This document shows positions 27,395 to 36,076 of a stretch of 64,000 nt of DNA, piece after piece (positions within the stretch are counted from its first letter, which is position 1; every line of letters starts with the position of its first letter). This DNA is from Bacteroidota bacterium (GTDB lineage Bacteria; Bacteroidota; Bacteroidia; B-17B0; Aurantibacillaceae), in assembly GCA_016185125.1 (NCBI GenBank), contig JACPOC010000032.1, forward strand, positions 1 to 64,000, written 5' to 3'. Made by a program: the position numbers and the translations under genes. The notes beneath the pieces are model-generated. The model was given only the letters and a program-made list of their open reading frames with translations. It was not told the origin of the DNA and ran no database searches.

Positions 27395-28117
27395 ATGGAT
27401 AATAAAAAAGTCATAGAGTTTTATAATGAATACGTGCATCAGCAGCAGGATGTGGGAATCAACGAACGCATTTATGAAATGTATTCGCGGTTAAAAAAGC
27501 ACGGGCTTAAAACAAATTCAACAATACTTGAATTGGGTTGCGGTATTGGTACACTTACTTTTCTGTTATCAAAAATTATTTCACAAGGAAAAATTGAATC
27601 GGTTGATATTAGTACGCAATCCATCGAATTTGCGAAACAGCGTTTAAAAAAATCCAACATTACTTTAAAAGCGCACGATGTTGTTAATTACGAGCCTCAA
27701 TTAAAGCGTCCTGATTTTATTACTTTGTTTGATGTAATCGAACATATTCCAATGCAACGCCATTCGGAACTTTTTGAAAATTTAAATAAGATTGCTGGAG
27801 AAAATACAGTTATCCTCATTAATATTCCGAGCCCCGCTGCCATACAATACGATATTGATAATAATCCCGCCGCCTTGCAGATTGTTGATCAACCATTACC
27901 TCTGGATTTTATTGTAAACAATATAGTTAATAACGGTCTTCAGCTTGTTTCTTTTGAAAACCACAGCATTTGGGCCCTTAACGACTATCAGTTTTTTGTG
28001 ATTGAAAAAAAGAAAAAGTATAAGGAAGTTAAGTTAAGCAATAAACGAAGTTTTATGGAAAAGGCTATTAATAAAATCAAGAGGACGATTATTGGGTTAA
28101 TGCACCGCTATAAATAG
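27395..28117 (+). CDS. Class I SAM-dependent methyltransferase
   Basis: 240 residues. Rossmann motif I is ILELGCGIGTLTF (~45-57), motif II has the acidic end IESVDIST, and ITLFDVIEHI (~108-117) is the post-motif typical of UbiG/Methyltransf_11-12 enzymes. The last ~30 residues are strongly basic (EKKKKYKEV, NKIKRTIIGLMHRYK), perhaps for membrane or nucleic-acid contact. Substrate unknown. Isolated, with no sugar- or quinone-biosynthesis genes adjacent. Confidence 0.85.
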   Translation: MDNKKVIEFYNEYVHQQQDVGINERIYEMYSRLKKHGLKTNSTILELGCGIGTLTFLLSKIISQGKIESVDISTQSIEFAKQRLKKSNITLKAHDVVNYEPQLKRPDFITLFDVIEHIPMQRHSELFENLNKIAGENTVILINIPSPAAIQYDIDNNPAALQIVDQPLPLDFIVNNIVNNGLQLVSFENHSIWALNDYQFFVIEKKKKYKEVKLSNKRSFMEKAINKIKRTIIGLMHRYK

Positions 28118-28263
28118 TCGACCCTCCTCCTCTTCATTTACCTATATGCCGCCTTAAAAATACGCTCGACCTCTGGTTTCCTTTTTCTAAACTCAACTCA
28201 ACTCATTCTGTTGGTACGCAAGGAATTTTTAGGCCGTAAGCATATATTGGCTTACGAAAATTA

Positions 28264-29694
28264 TCAATTAACAATCAATTTTTTAGTCACCTCACCTTTT
28301 CCGGTTTTTAAGGTCATAAAGTAAATACCCGGTTTGGAATTTAGTTGAATAGATTCTAATCCGGTTTTATTTATAGATTTAGTGTAAATTTCTTTGCCTA
28401 ACAAATCATTAATATGAATGTTTGCCGGGCCAATTTCGGTTAAATCTATGTTAAAAATACCTGTTGATGGATTTGGATAAACCGAAATTGTTAAAGGATT
28501 TTTATTTTGTTCTTCCAAGCCTACCGTTAAAGTTCCTTGCGAGTTTAATTTTAGGAAATACGCACTTAAATTAGGCCCGTAGCTTCCAGTTTTACCAATG
28601 GCAATATAACTTCCATCAGTCATTTCCCGCACCACATAACAATGTTCATTTTGTGTTCCGCCGTAATGCCTTGCCCAAGTTGTATCGCCTAAACTGTTGC
28701 ATTTTAAAATCCACATATCGGGGTTCATCCATCCAAAGCTGCGGCTAATGGCTCCAATAATATAACCGCCATCAGAAGTCGTTTGAACCATTTTTGGAGT
28801 ATCTTTTTTATTACCGCCATAAACTTTGTTCCACACCACATTACCCGAAGCATCTGTTTTTATAAATCTTACATCAATATCTTTGCCCGCACTGCTACTG
28901 TCTCTAACCAAAAAAGCATAACCGCCGTCTGGTGCTATGGTAATATATTCTCCTTCATCATTTTGGGGCCCGCCAAAGGTTTTGGTCCAAGTTGTATCTC
29001 CATTTGAATTTAACTTCACCAAATACGCATCGCCGTTTCCAACACCATAGCTAAAGGTTTTCCCTAACATAATATATCCTCCATCGCTGGTTTGCCTTAC
29101 GCTGTTGCCATAGTCGTTGGCTGTTCCTCCGTAGAATTTACTCCAAAGGACATTGCCCGAAGGATCAATTTTAATAAGATTGGCATTTTGGTCGGCAAGC
29201 CCGGGGCTATTAGAAGAGCCTACGATCACATAATTTCCATCTGAAGTAGTAATAACATCTCTGCCAATATCATTTCCCCATCCGCCGTATGTTTGAGTCC
29301 ACAGTACGGTTCCTGCCGGATCTATTTTCATTAAAAGGATATCGTAATCACCTCCGCCGTAACTTTGGGAATAACCAACCAAAAAATAATTTCCATCAGT
29401 AGTTGCAAGCATGTGATAAGGAAAATCTGGCTTTGTGCCACCGTAAGTTTTTCTCCATATTTCGTTGCCTGCTGCATCAGATTTAATTACTAAAACATCG
29501 GCATCATTAAGTATGCTGGTATTGGTGTATCCTGCAATTAAATAACCACCATCGGCGGTAGGTAAAACATCTTGCCCTTCCTGATCATAAGGAGGGTTGC
29601 TGTAAACTTTTTCAAAATAAGTTTGGCTACAGATGTTTCCTGAAATTAAGATCAGAGATAATATTAGTGCAAGAAAAGTATAAGGTTTATTCAT
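28264..29694 (-). CDS. Secreted seven-repeat beta-propeller-like protein with T9SS type A sorting domain
   Basis: 476 residues. Signal peptide (MNKPYTFLALILSLILISG), then seven tandem units of ~51-53 residues, each built on the pattern TSDGGYI..G.S.S...D..L.KiD..GN..W.K.YGG..nD; examples are TADGGYLIAGYTNTS, TTDGNYFLVGYSQSYG and TSDGGYIMLGKTFSYG. Seven blades fit a closed beta-propeller. The C-terminus (VYPNPSTGIFNIDL, GIYFMTLKTGKGEVTKKLIVN) is a type A sorting signal. Exported via T9SS to the surface or medium; ligand unknown. No catalytic motif is visible. Confidence 0.88.
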   Translation of the reverse strand: MNKPYTFLALILSLILISGNICSQTYFEKVYSNPPYDQEGQDVLPTADGGYLIAGYTNTSILNDADVLVIKSDAAGNEIWRKTYGGTKPDFPYHMLATTDGNYFLVGYSQSYGGGDYDILLMKIDPAGTVLWTQTYGGWGNDIGRDVITTSDGNYVIVGSSNSPGLADQNANLIKIDPSGNVLWSKFYGGTANDYGNSVRQTSDGGYIMLGKTFSYGVGNGDAYLVKLNSNGDTTWTKTFGGPQNDEGEYITIAPDGGYAFLVRDSSSAGKDIDVRFIKTDASGNVVWNKVYGGNKKDTPKMVQTTSDGGYIIGAISRSFGWMNPDMWILKCNSLGDTTWARHYGGTQNEHCYVVREMTDGSYIAIGKTGSYGPNLSAYFLKLNSQGTLTVGLEEQNKNPLTISVYPNPSTGIFNIDLTEIGPANIHINDLLGKEIYTKSINKTGLESIQLNSKPGIYFMTLKTGKGEVTKKLIVN

Positions 29695-29975
29695 AATTAC
29701 TATTTTTTAAAATATGGATAAAAATTCATGCCATGTACCAAAATCTACTCAAATGACTAACTATTCAAATTTCAAAAGGCAATTGGGTAATAACTTCCCA
29801 TGTTTGTAACCTTAGTGCATATTTTACAATTATTTTTGGGCTGTATAATTTGTCGTCAACCATCAGTTTTAGAAAATAAATTAACGGTTGCCGCATTTGC
29901 CGAAGATTCGGTAGTAAAAAAACAAGTGCACACAGTTTTAAATCTAATAAATGGGCCTCGTAAAAAGGGAATGCG

Positions 29976-30605
29976 CTATTTTTCCATTTCACGGATAAAT
30001 ACTGATAAATCGTTAACTGAATTTTGAAGTTCGAGAATGCTTTGTTTAATATTTCCGGCTATTTGAACGAGTTCTTTTTTATTTGATTCTTTTTGATCGA
30101 GGTAATTTATTTGTTGTAAACAATCGGCCAAAGGTTTTTTAACAGTGTTGGAAGTCATCACTAACAATACTTCTAATGACGATAAATATTTTTCTTTCTT
30201 TTCTTCTAATTCTTTTCTTTTTGAAATGAGCGTTCGTAACGATAAGTAATGAGTTACTTTAAAACCTTCATCTTTAATGGGTACAATAACAGTATCTACC
30301 CAATAGTACGAGCCATCTTTTGCTTTGTTTTTGATTTCATGATGCCACACTTTCCCTTGGCTGATGGTGCGCCACATATCTAAAAAAAATTCTTTTGGGT
30401 GATATCCGGAATTTATAATGCTGTGTTTTTGTCCCATCACTTCACTTGAAGTGTATTTGGATATTTCGCAGAATTTATGATTGGCGTGAACAATGTTACC
30501 CGAAATATCGGTAATGGAGCAGATAATATTGGCATCGATGGCCTGCTCGTATGCTTTTAAAATTTGAAGGGAGTCAAACAATGCTATCGTACTTATTTCT
30601 GACAT
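29976..30605 (-). CDS. PAS-domain protein with a vestigial histidine-kinase helix
   Basis: 209 residues, cytoplasmic. One PAS domain spans about 15-125 (NIICSITDISGNIVHANHKF, GSYYWVDTVIVPIKDE), the Aer/energy-sensing style that can hold a flavin. A coiled-coil linker (SKRKELEEKKEKYLSSLEVL) follows, then a short helix pair (MTSNTVKKPLADCLQQ) resembling the DHp H-box of kinases of this phylum (SH.I.KPLA), but with Asn where the phospho-His belongs and no ATPase domain. So it is probably not an active kinase; it could act as a sensor partner or be a truncated gene. The 281-base gap on its 3' side holds no confident gene. Confidence 0.8.
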   Translation of the reverse strand: MSEISTIALFDSLQILKAYEQAIDANIICSITDISGNIVHANHKFCEISKYTSSEVMGQKHSIINSGYHPKEFFLDMWRTISQGKVWHHEIKNKAKDGSYYWVDTVIVPIKDEGFKVTHYLSLRTLISKRKELEEKKEKYLSSLEVLLVMTSNTVKKPLADCLQQINYLDQKESNKKELVQIAGNIKQSILELQNSVNDLSVFIREMEK

Positions 30606-30957
30606 ATTAAATTTTATTAATTACGTAATGTATGCTTTTGTTTTAGAAGCGAGGCATACGTTTTGTCTTATTATGAAAGTTATCCTAAAATACCGCAGAA
30701 AAATAAGGCTCCCGAAGGAGCCTTAAATTTGTAGATCTTTTTTCCTCTAAATTCCTTTCGGTTTTAGTGAAGGTTCATCCGGCACATCTAAAAAGATGCT
30801 CACGGCGAGCCGATCTTACTATTTATACTACAAATTATATACCGCTCTATAAAGTGTAATGTAGGGTATATTATAACCCATAATTCCCGCTATCATGTTA
30901 AAATAGTGTTAAAATGGGACATTGAGATAAAACAAACTAACTAACTGTTTTGATCAT
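30606..30957. other. 352-base intergenic region with one terminator
   Basis: Apart from the hairpin at 30705-30724, no open frame of note is seen. A GC-richer patch at about 30770-30812 (around GGTTCATCCGGCACATC) stands out against the AT-rich rest but does not match a riboswitch or RNA class that I recognise. Confidence 0.4.
30701..30724 (-). terminator. UUCG-capped Rho-independent terminator
   Basis: On the minus strand: AAGGCTCC, loop TTCG, GGAGCCTT, then ATTTTT. A stable 8-bp stem with the UUCG tetraloop, placed downstream of the small basic protein gene at 30958-31362. Confidence 0.75.
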
Positions 30958-31362
30958 TTACCAATGCGTACAAGCATCTGATTTTGGTAGGCGTTTCCAA
31001 AAATTCCATTGTTTTCCGGTTGTAATTGCACGCCATTTCATTTTCAGTTTTTCCTTCTTTTTCCAATTGTGTTTCTTATAATTTGCATTTTTATTCTGAT
31101 TGAGCTTATCAACATTTGATAACATTAAACGATTGGTTTGTGATTGAAAACCGGATCTTTTTTTTAAACTATTCACTTTTTCACTCTTGTTTGCTTTAAC
31201 CAGTAACGATTTGTATTCTTCGTCAGCAATTTTTTGGTAATTGTGACAAGGACATTGCGGATTTCGCGGATCGTTAATGTTGTATATGGTTTGCGAAAAT
31301 GTAAGTTGACTATTCAAACTGAATAAGGCTACGTGAAAAAAGATGGTGGTGAATGTTTTCAT
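30958..31362 (-). CDS. Small exported basic protein of unknown function
   Basis: 134 residues. A signal peptide (MKTFTTIFFHVALFSLNSQLTFSQ) is followed by a short segment with a CPC motif (NPQCPCHNYQKIADEEYK) and then a strongly basic, Lys/Asn-rich C-terminal half (KKHNWKKKEKLKMKW, NFWKRLPKSDACTHW). I do not recognise a family. It is the gene after the alpha-2-macroglobulin in the same direction, but a terminator separates the two, and it has its own terminator. The basic half could bind nucleic acid or an acidic polymer; this is only a guess. Confidence 0.55.
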   Translation of the reverse strand: MKTFTTIFFHVALFSLNSQLTFSQTIYNINDPRNPQCPCHNYQKIADEEYKSLLVKANKSEKVNSLKKRSGFQSQTNRLMLSNVDKLNQNKNANYKKHNWKKKEKLKMKWRAITTGKQWNFWKRLPKSDACTHW

Positions 31363-31380
31363 AATTTAAAATTTTACATA

Positions 31381-31407
31381 AAAAGCCGGAAACATGCTCC
31401 GGCTTTT
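31381..31407 (-). terminator. Rho-independent terminator of the alpha-2-macroglobulin gene
   Basis: 10-bp stem AAAAGCCGGA (31381-31390) / TCCGGCTTTT (31398-31407), T-rich on the minus-strand side. It lies 8 bases after the stop codon of the macroglobulin gene. Confidence 0.85.
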
Positions 31408-31414
31408 ATGAGTT

Positions 31415-34400
31415 TTAAGATTGCGCTTTTTTAATAGTTACTTTATCTGTTGCGCTCCAAGTTTTATATTCATTCATATAATAAAGATAGGCTGATGAAG
31501 CGGGGGCATAGTATACTCCCGGCATTTCCGCTTTAAGGTCGAGGTTAATTTCTTTAACAGATTTTGGCCCAAGCCCTCTGTAATACACCGCTATGTTATT
31601 TCCCTTTATTTCGAAATAATCAAATACGTTCTTTTCCTGCAATTCTTTTAATTGCCATGGCTGCGCGGTAAATCCCGCAGGAATACCAATAATTGCCATG
31701 GTACTTGGCACATCTTTATTTTTCTTATTAGTGATGATGGTGGTTAAGCGAACAGTTTCTCCAACAAAAGCAGTTTTAGAAGCAATTTTTGTCTTCAGAT
31801 CTATCGAGCATTCTTCGTCGCTATTAGGTAAGGATGTGCTCCAATTAATTGCAACAGAGTATGGAAGAGGAGTTTTCACACCAATATATTTTATTTTTAG
31901 TGAGTGCTTTCCTTCGCCCTTAATAAACTGTTCAAGATTTTCAACAGCAATCGCTCCTTTATCGCCTGCTTTATAATTTTTTTCGGATACTTTTTTACCA
32001 TCAATAAAAATCTCAATCGTTCCATCCTCCGTTGTTTTTTTACTGAATTTAGAAAACTCTGTTAATGCTTTTAAAGCTAAGATGGTGCCTTGTGTTGAAC
32101 TAAAAACTCCCGATCCGCTTCGTGTGCTTGTTAAATATTGCACCGCGTTGGTTAAGGCTCCGGCATTTTTCCCCTGTGATTTCAGAACTGCCATAATGGA
32201 TAAAGCAGTTGTTTCAATTGTTAAGGAGTTCCCTTGCGAATAGGTGATGGAATGGGAACTTCCGGTAAAGCTTCCGTCTTTTGCTTGTTTGCTAACTAAA
32301 GCAGATAACGCTTCATCGCCTTTGGCTTTTTTATTCATGGAATAGGCAGCATTTGCAGCCATGGCAAGCATATAAGGGTCTTTAGTGTCCATTGCTTTTT
32401 TGTACGATGATTCAAATTCTTTTTCAATATCTGTGTATCCCGCTTCTGATAAGGCGTAAACAATATATCCATTCAAAATATCTTCGCTTATTCTTCCAAA
32501 ATCATGATATGCATGTTGCTCCCGTTTAAATCCGCCCTTGCCATCTTTTTTGCTCAACAACCACATGGCTGTGCGGTCCAGCATTTTAGTATCAATGCTT
32601 TGCCCGGCTTTTTTCATATCTACAAATTCCATAATTCCATAAGCAGTTAATCCTTCATGTGCAGGGTTAGCACCAAACCACTCATAGCCTTTTTCTTTTG
32701 TTTCAAAAGTGGTTAAGCGTTTGTAACCTCTGTCTAAAAGTTCTGTAGCGCGGGCTAAAGTTTTGTTGTCCTTACTATCGGTATTTTTCATGTAATCCAA
32801 TACCATTGCATTTGGATAGGCGGTACATGAAGTTTGTTCAAAGCAACCGTACGGCTCTTGCAAAATACCTTCAATTCCTTTCATTAAATCAGAAACAACA
32901 TTTGGGAAGGCAGTAAAGGCGGCTTTTAGCGATCCATTAACCAATTTATTTATTTCGAAAGTGAACTCTTTTTCTACTTCTTGTGCGGAAAAAGAAGTTT
33001 GAACAGGAAAGCCTTTAGGAGCTATTTTAATTTTTTGTGTAAACGCATCGCCTAATCCGCAAGCTTTGAAGGCAATGGTAAATTCGCCAACTCCAATTTT
33101 ATCAAGAACTTTATAATCAAGATAAATTGTTTTAGCAGCACCGGGCATAATGGTTTGAATGGGATCAAGTTTTGTCAATTCTTTTAAACCGTCAGGAGCC
33201 GTAATAGTAATTATACCACCCAGCGGACCGTTAGTATTATTTTTTAATGTCAAAGGAATAGAAACAAAATCTTCAGTAGCAACTTCAATCGGAATTTTTG
33301 TTGACATGGCAAAAGGTAACTGTGTAAAAAAGTTTTTTTCAACGCGACCAATGGAGCCATCGCCTGCCGATCCTTCTACCGTTGTTCGGAAAGAAGTGAT
33401 GTCGTCCGATGCAAAAAATTCAACTGTTTTTTTACCTGAATAACCTATTTCAATGTTTGGATTCCAATAGATTGTATTTCGAAAATCCGTACGGTTCTCA
33501 ACATTATTATCTTGTTTTTCATAGATAGGAGCATAGTATGTGCGCGCTCGATAATATTTATTTGCAGCTACATCGGGCATATTCCTTTCTTCATCCATTT
33601 CTTTCATACCGTCGTTAAACCTTTGATCAGCCGCTCTTGAAGCCACTTCTATAGCAAGAACTTCTGCTTGCAGTACATCTTTTACAAGTTGTTTTTTCGC
33701 TTCGGCCGGCTTATTATTCAGGTTCATTTTATCAATAGGCTGTTCTCCACGCTTTAGTTTAGCTTTGTTATTATCGGCTATAACACCTTTAAAAACGGGT
33801 GCTTTTTCAAAAGCCATATCCATATTATTTGCCGATGCAGGAATTGCATTCATCACATCTTCGTTTGCTGCTCCTGATCCCATTGCATTTTTTGAGCGAG
33901 ATGATTTTGGTGAAGAATAATAGCTGTAAGTGTTTTTGTAAAGATAGATGGTTAAATCTTGGTGATAATCGTACATGTATTGCACCTGTGGATAATATCC
34001 ATCTGCACTATAGTTAATGGTTAAAGGTTGTGAAAGGTCAAGATACTTTAATGAAAATTTCCCCTCTGCATTCGCGTCATATTCTTTTCCCTGCGCAATT
34101 TTTATTTTTGCCGATTCAATTGGCTTTCCTGTGTTTGCATCTATTATTTTTCCTGCAATAAGTGCTTTCTGGCCAGGGAAGGTAATAGCAGGAATTTCTT
34201 CTTCAATTAATTTTTCCCAGGTAAATCTTCTCCATCCCGATGTAAGCATTAAATAATCAAGTGCTTTATCTGCCTTAGGTTCTTTTCTATTAAAGTAAAA
34301 AGCGGGCTCTTCTATTTTTTCTTTAATATCCTGCTGCAATAATAATTGTGACAAAATATTTCCTGATTTATCATCAGCAAAAGATAATAACTGGTCATTT

Positions 34401-35857
34401 ACAACAGCCATTGAAAGATTGGCGGGCATGGGCAATCCACGTTCGTCTTTAACCGTTAAAGTCATTTTAACTTTTTCCCTTGGTAGATATTTTTCTTTTT
34501 CCGTTTCGACAAAAATATTTAATTGCTTTTCTTTATTAACGAATGCTAATCGCTCTGCGCGTGCAATTCCTTTGGAATCGAATAAAGTTATTTGCGCCAC
34601 CCCAATAGGGAAATTGGTAGTTGGAAAACTGATTTTATTATTCCCGGTTTTGGCATCAATAAGTGTGGAGTAATAAATTTTTCCTCTTACTTGTGCAACT
34701 AATGCTAATCCTTCTTTTTCGGTGGAGTTAATATTAACAGCAACTTCGCCTGATTTAGAATTGTCAATATTCATGGTGTAACCTCTTTCTAATGATTGCG
34801 GTACTGAAAAAGTTTGCGTGATGCCTTCGGGTTTGGTAATTTTTACAATATAGTTTTCGTTAGGTTGCGGGTTAAATTTAAAGGCACCCATTCCCTGATG
34901 AAAGCTACTGAATGAAGCCACCTGACTTCCTTTGGCTGTTAACACAACGCCTTCCACATCTGCAGGCTTGTCAAATTCATTTAATGCGCGAAAGGCCATA
35001 TTATTTTCCACGCCGCAAATTAGGTCGCCACCCTCTGGGAACATGGTAAATTTGACAGTATTTAAAATAATGGGAATAGAACGTGAAATGCTCTCCGTAC
35101 TTCCGTTATAATCAATCATAATATTTAAAAGTCCGTCGTTGCTGTTCAGTTTTTTTGGAAGATCAAATTTTACATATTTGATTCCATCTTCGTCTGTAAC
35201 ATCTGCCTGATCAATTATTTTTTCTCCGCTTATATTGGCAACAAATTTTATTTTGTAATTGCCGAGTGGTTTGTTTTCATTGGTATTCAGCTCTAATTTA
35301 GCTACCACCTGATCTCCTGCCCCAAATGCTTTTTTCTCAAAATCAAGTTTCATTTTTAATGCGGGCAGCACTACATCCTGCACTTGTATTTCTTTTACAA
35401 AAGCATTATTCTCGCCATCATTCTTCATCCAATTAGTATAAGCTCTTATTTTATATAATCCGCCTAAACCCTCTTTATCTATAAAAAAATCACCAGCCGC
35501 TTTTCCGTTTTTTGCAATAATGCTTATCTTTTTTTCCACCGTGCCTTTTGGATTTATTAATTCAACGTGCACGATATCACTTTTTGAAGATGATTTTAGA
35601 GTTGCTCCATCTTTTACATAAGCCGAAAACCATATATCATCGCCCGGCTCATAAAACGGTTTATCCAAGTGCAAATAAACACGGTCTTCAGGTAATTTGT
35701 GATTATACTCGGTGAGCTTTTCTTTTAATGACTTTATGAAATCGTTTTCCATAGCAGCCTGATAATACTCTGTTGGAGTTATCCAAGCCATTACGGATGT
35801 GGCCATCACTGCTAAAGCAAACAGCGATGAGGTTTTTTTGGTTTTAGTAGTTTTCAT
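31415..35857 (-). CDS. Alpha-2-macroglobulin family protein with intact thioester motif
   Basis: 1480 residues. Signal peptide (SSLFALAVMATSVMAW), then MG-type beta domains starting with YLHLDKPFYEPGDDIWFSAY (MG2-like, ~59-140). A carboxypeptidase-regulatory-like insertion (GKIIDANTGKPIESAKIKIA) lies at ~570-620, then a low-complexity linker (~655-790), the A2M domain (~800-900), and an alpha/alpha thioester domain with YGCFEQTS (Cys and Gln at about 1004 and 1007). Bacterial A2Ms trap foreign proteases covalently through this thioester. There is no lipobox, so it is soluble in the periplasm or exported rather than a YfhM-type lipoprotein, and no pbpC gene is adjacent. The thioester and domain order are seen; the defensive role is by family. 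Confidence 0.93.
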   Translation of the reverse strand: MKTTKTKKTSSLFALAVMATSVMAWITPTEYYQAAMENDFIKSLKEKLTEYNHKLPEDRVYLHLDKPFYEPGDDIWFSAYVKDGATLKSSSKSDIVHVELINPKGTVEKKISIIAKNGKAAGDFFIDKEGLGGLYKIRAYTNWMKNDGENNAFVKEIQVQDVVLPALKMKLDFEKKAFGAGDQVVAKLELNTNENKPLGNYKIKFVANISGEKIIDQADVTDEDGIKYVKFDLPKKLNSNDGLLNIMIDYNGSTESISRSIPIILNTVKFTMFPEGGDLICGVENNMAFRALNEFDKPADVEGVVLTAKGSQVASFSSFHQGMGAFKFNPQPNENYIVKITKPEGITQTFSVPQSLERGYTMNIDNSKSGEVAVNINSTEKEGLALVAQVRGKIYYSTLIDAKTGNNKISFPTTNFPIGVAQITLFDSKGIARAERLAFVNKEKQLNIFVETEKEKYLPREKVKMTLTVKDERGLPMPANLSMAVVNDQLLSFADDKSGNILSQLLLQQDIKEKIEEPAFYFNRKEPKADKALDYLMLTSGWRRFTWEKLIEEEIPAITFPGQKALIAGKIIDANTGKPIESAKIKIAQGKEYDANAEGKFSLKYLDLSQPLTINYSADGYYPQVQYMYDYHQDLTIYLYKNTYSYYSSPKSSRSKNAMGSGAANEDVMNAIPASANNMDMAFEKAPVFKGVIADNNKAKLKRGEQPIDKMNLNNKPAEAKKQLVKDVLQAEVLAIEVASRAADQRFNDGMKEMDEERNMPDVAANKYYRARTYYAPIYEKQDNNVENRTDFRNTIYWNPNIEIGYSGKKTVEFFASDDITSFRTTVEGSAGDGSIGRVEKNFFTQLPFAMSTKIPIEVATEDFVSIPLTLKNNTNGPLGGIITITAPDGLKELTKLDPIQTIMPGAAKTIYLDYKVLDKIGVGEFTIAFKACGLGDAFTQKIKIAPKGFPVQTSFSAQEVEKEFTFEINKLVNGSLKAAFTAFPNVVSDLMKGIEGILQEPYGCFEQTSCTAYPNAMVLDYMKNTDSKDNKTLARATELLDRGYKRLTTFETKEKGYEWFGANPAHEGLTAYGIMEFVDMKKAGQSIDTKMLDRTAMWLLSKKDGKGGFKREQHAYHDFGRISEDILNGYIVYALSEAGYTDIEKEFESSYKKAMDTKDPYMLAMAANAAYSMNKKAKGDEALSALVSKQAKDGSFTGSSHSITYSQGNSLTIETTALSIMAVLKSQGKNAGALTNAVQYLTSTRSGSGVFSSTQGTILALKALTEFSKFSKKTTEDGTIEIFIDGKKVSEKNYKAGDKGAIAVENLEQFIKGEGKHSLKIKYIGVKTPLPYSVAINWSTSLPNSDEECSIDLKTKIASKTAFVGETVRLTTIITNKKNKDVPSTMAIIGIPAGFTAQPWQLKELQEKNVFDYFEIKGNNIAVYYRGLGPKSVKEINLDLKAEMPGVYYAPASSAYLYYMNEYKTWSATDKVTIKKAQS

Positions 35858-36034
35858 AATATTAATTTTTAGTTGTTAACGTGCGTTTTAAGTTTAGATG
35901 CAATACTTTTATTAATTCCATAATCTTTTTTTTAATTCAACTATACTTTGAGCAGAATGCCTTGGTTACTTGGTTTTAATGAATTGTAACTTCGCCCCAA
36001 ATCACAAAAGATTTTTTATTTATTGATAAAGAAG

Positions 36035-36042
36035 TATCTTTG
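36035..36042 (+). promoter_or_regulatory. Bacteroidota -7 promoter element before the oxoamine synthase gene
   Basis: TATCTTTG, an exact TAnnTTTG, 34 bases before the start codon at 36077 in the divergent gap with the macroglobulin gene. Confidence 0.5.
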
Positions 36043-36076
36043 ACTGTTAAAGAACAAACAACAATCTCTATATATA

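Noticed and set aside
28235-28256. Hairpin CGTAAGC/GCTTACG after the methyltransferase and propeller genes
   Set aside because: Seven pairs but no T run on either strand; not called as a terminator.
28264-29694. Repeated units of the propeller gene as a DNA repeat or CRISPR-like array
   Set aside because: The repetition is at the protein level with divergent codons and 150-base periods; no short conserved DNA repeat with unique spacers.
29765-30027. Two overlapping opposite-strand frames of 75 codons after the PAS gene
   Set aside because: Each overlaps the PAS gene's 3' end, neither shows a family motif or signal peptide, and both have poor codon character; treated as noncoding.
30868-30884. 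Near-palindrome GGGTATATTATAACCC
   Set aside because: Only the outer four pairs match, so it is not a convincing operator or hairpin.
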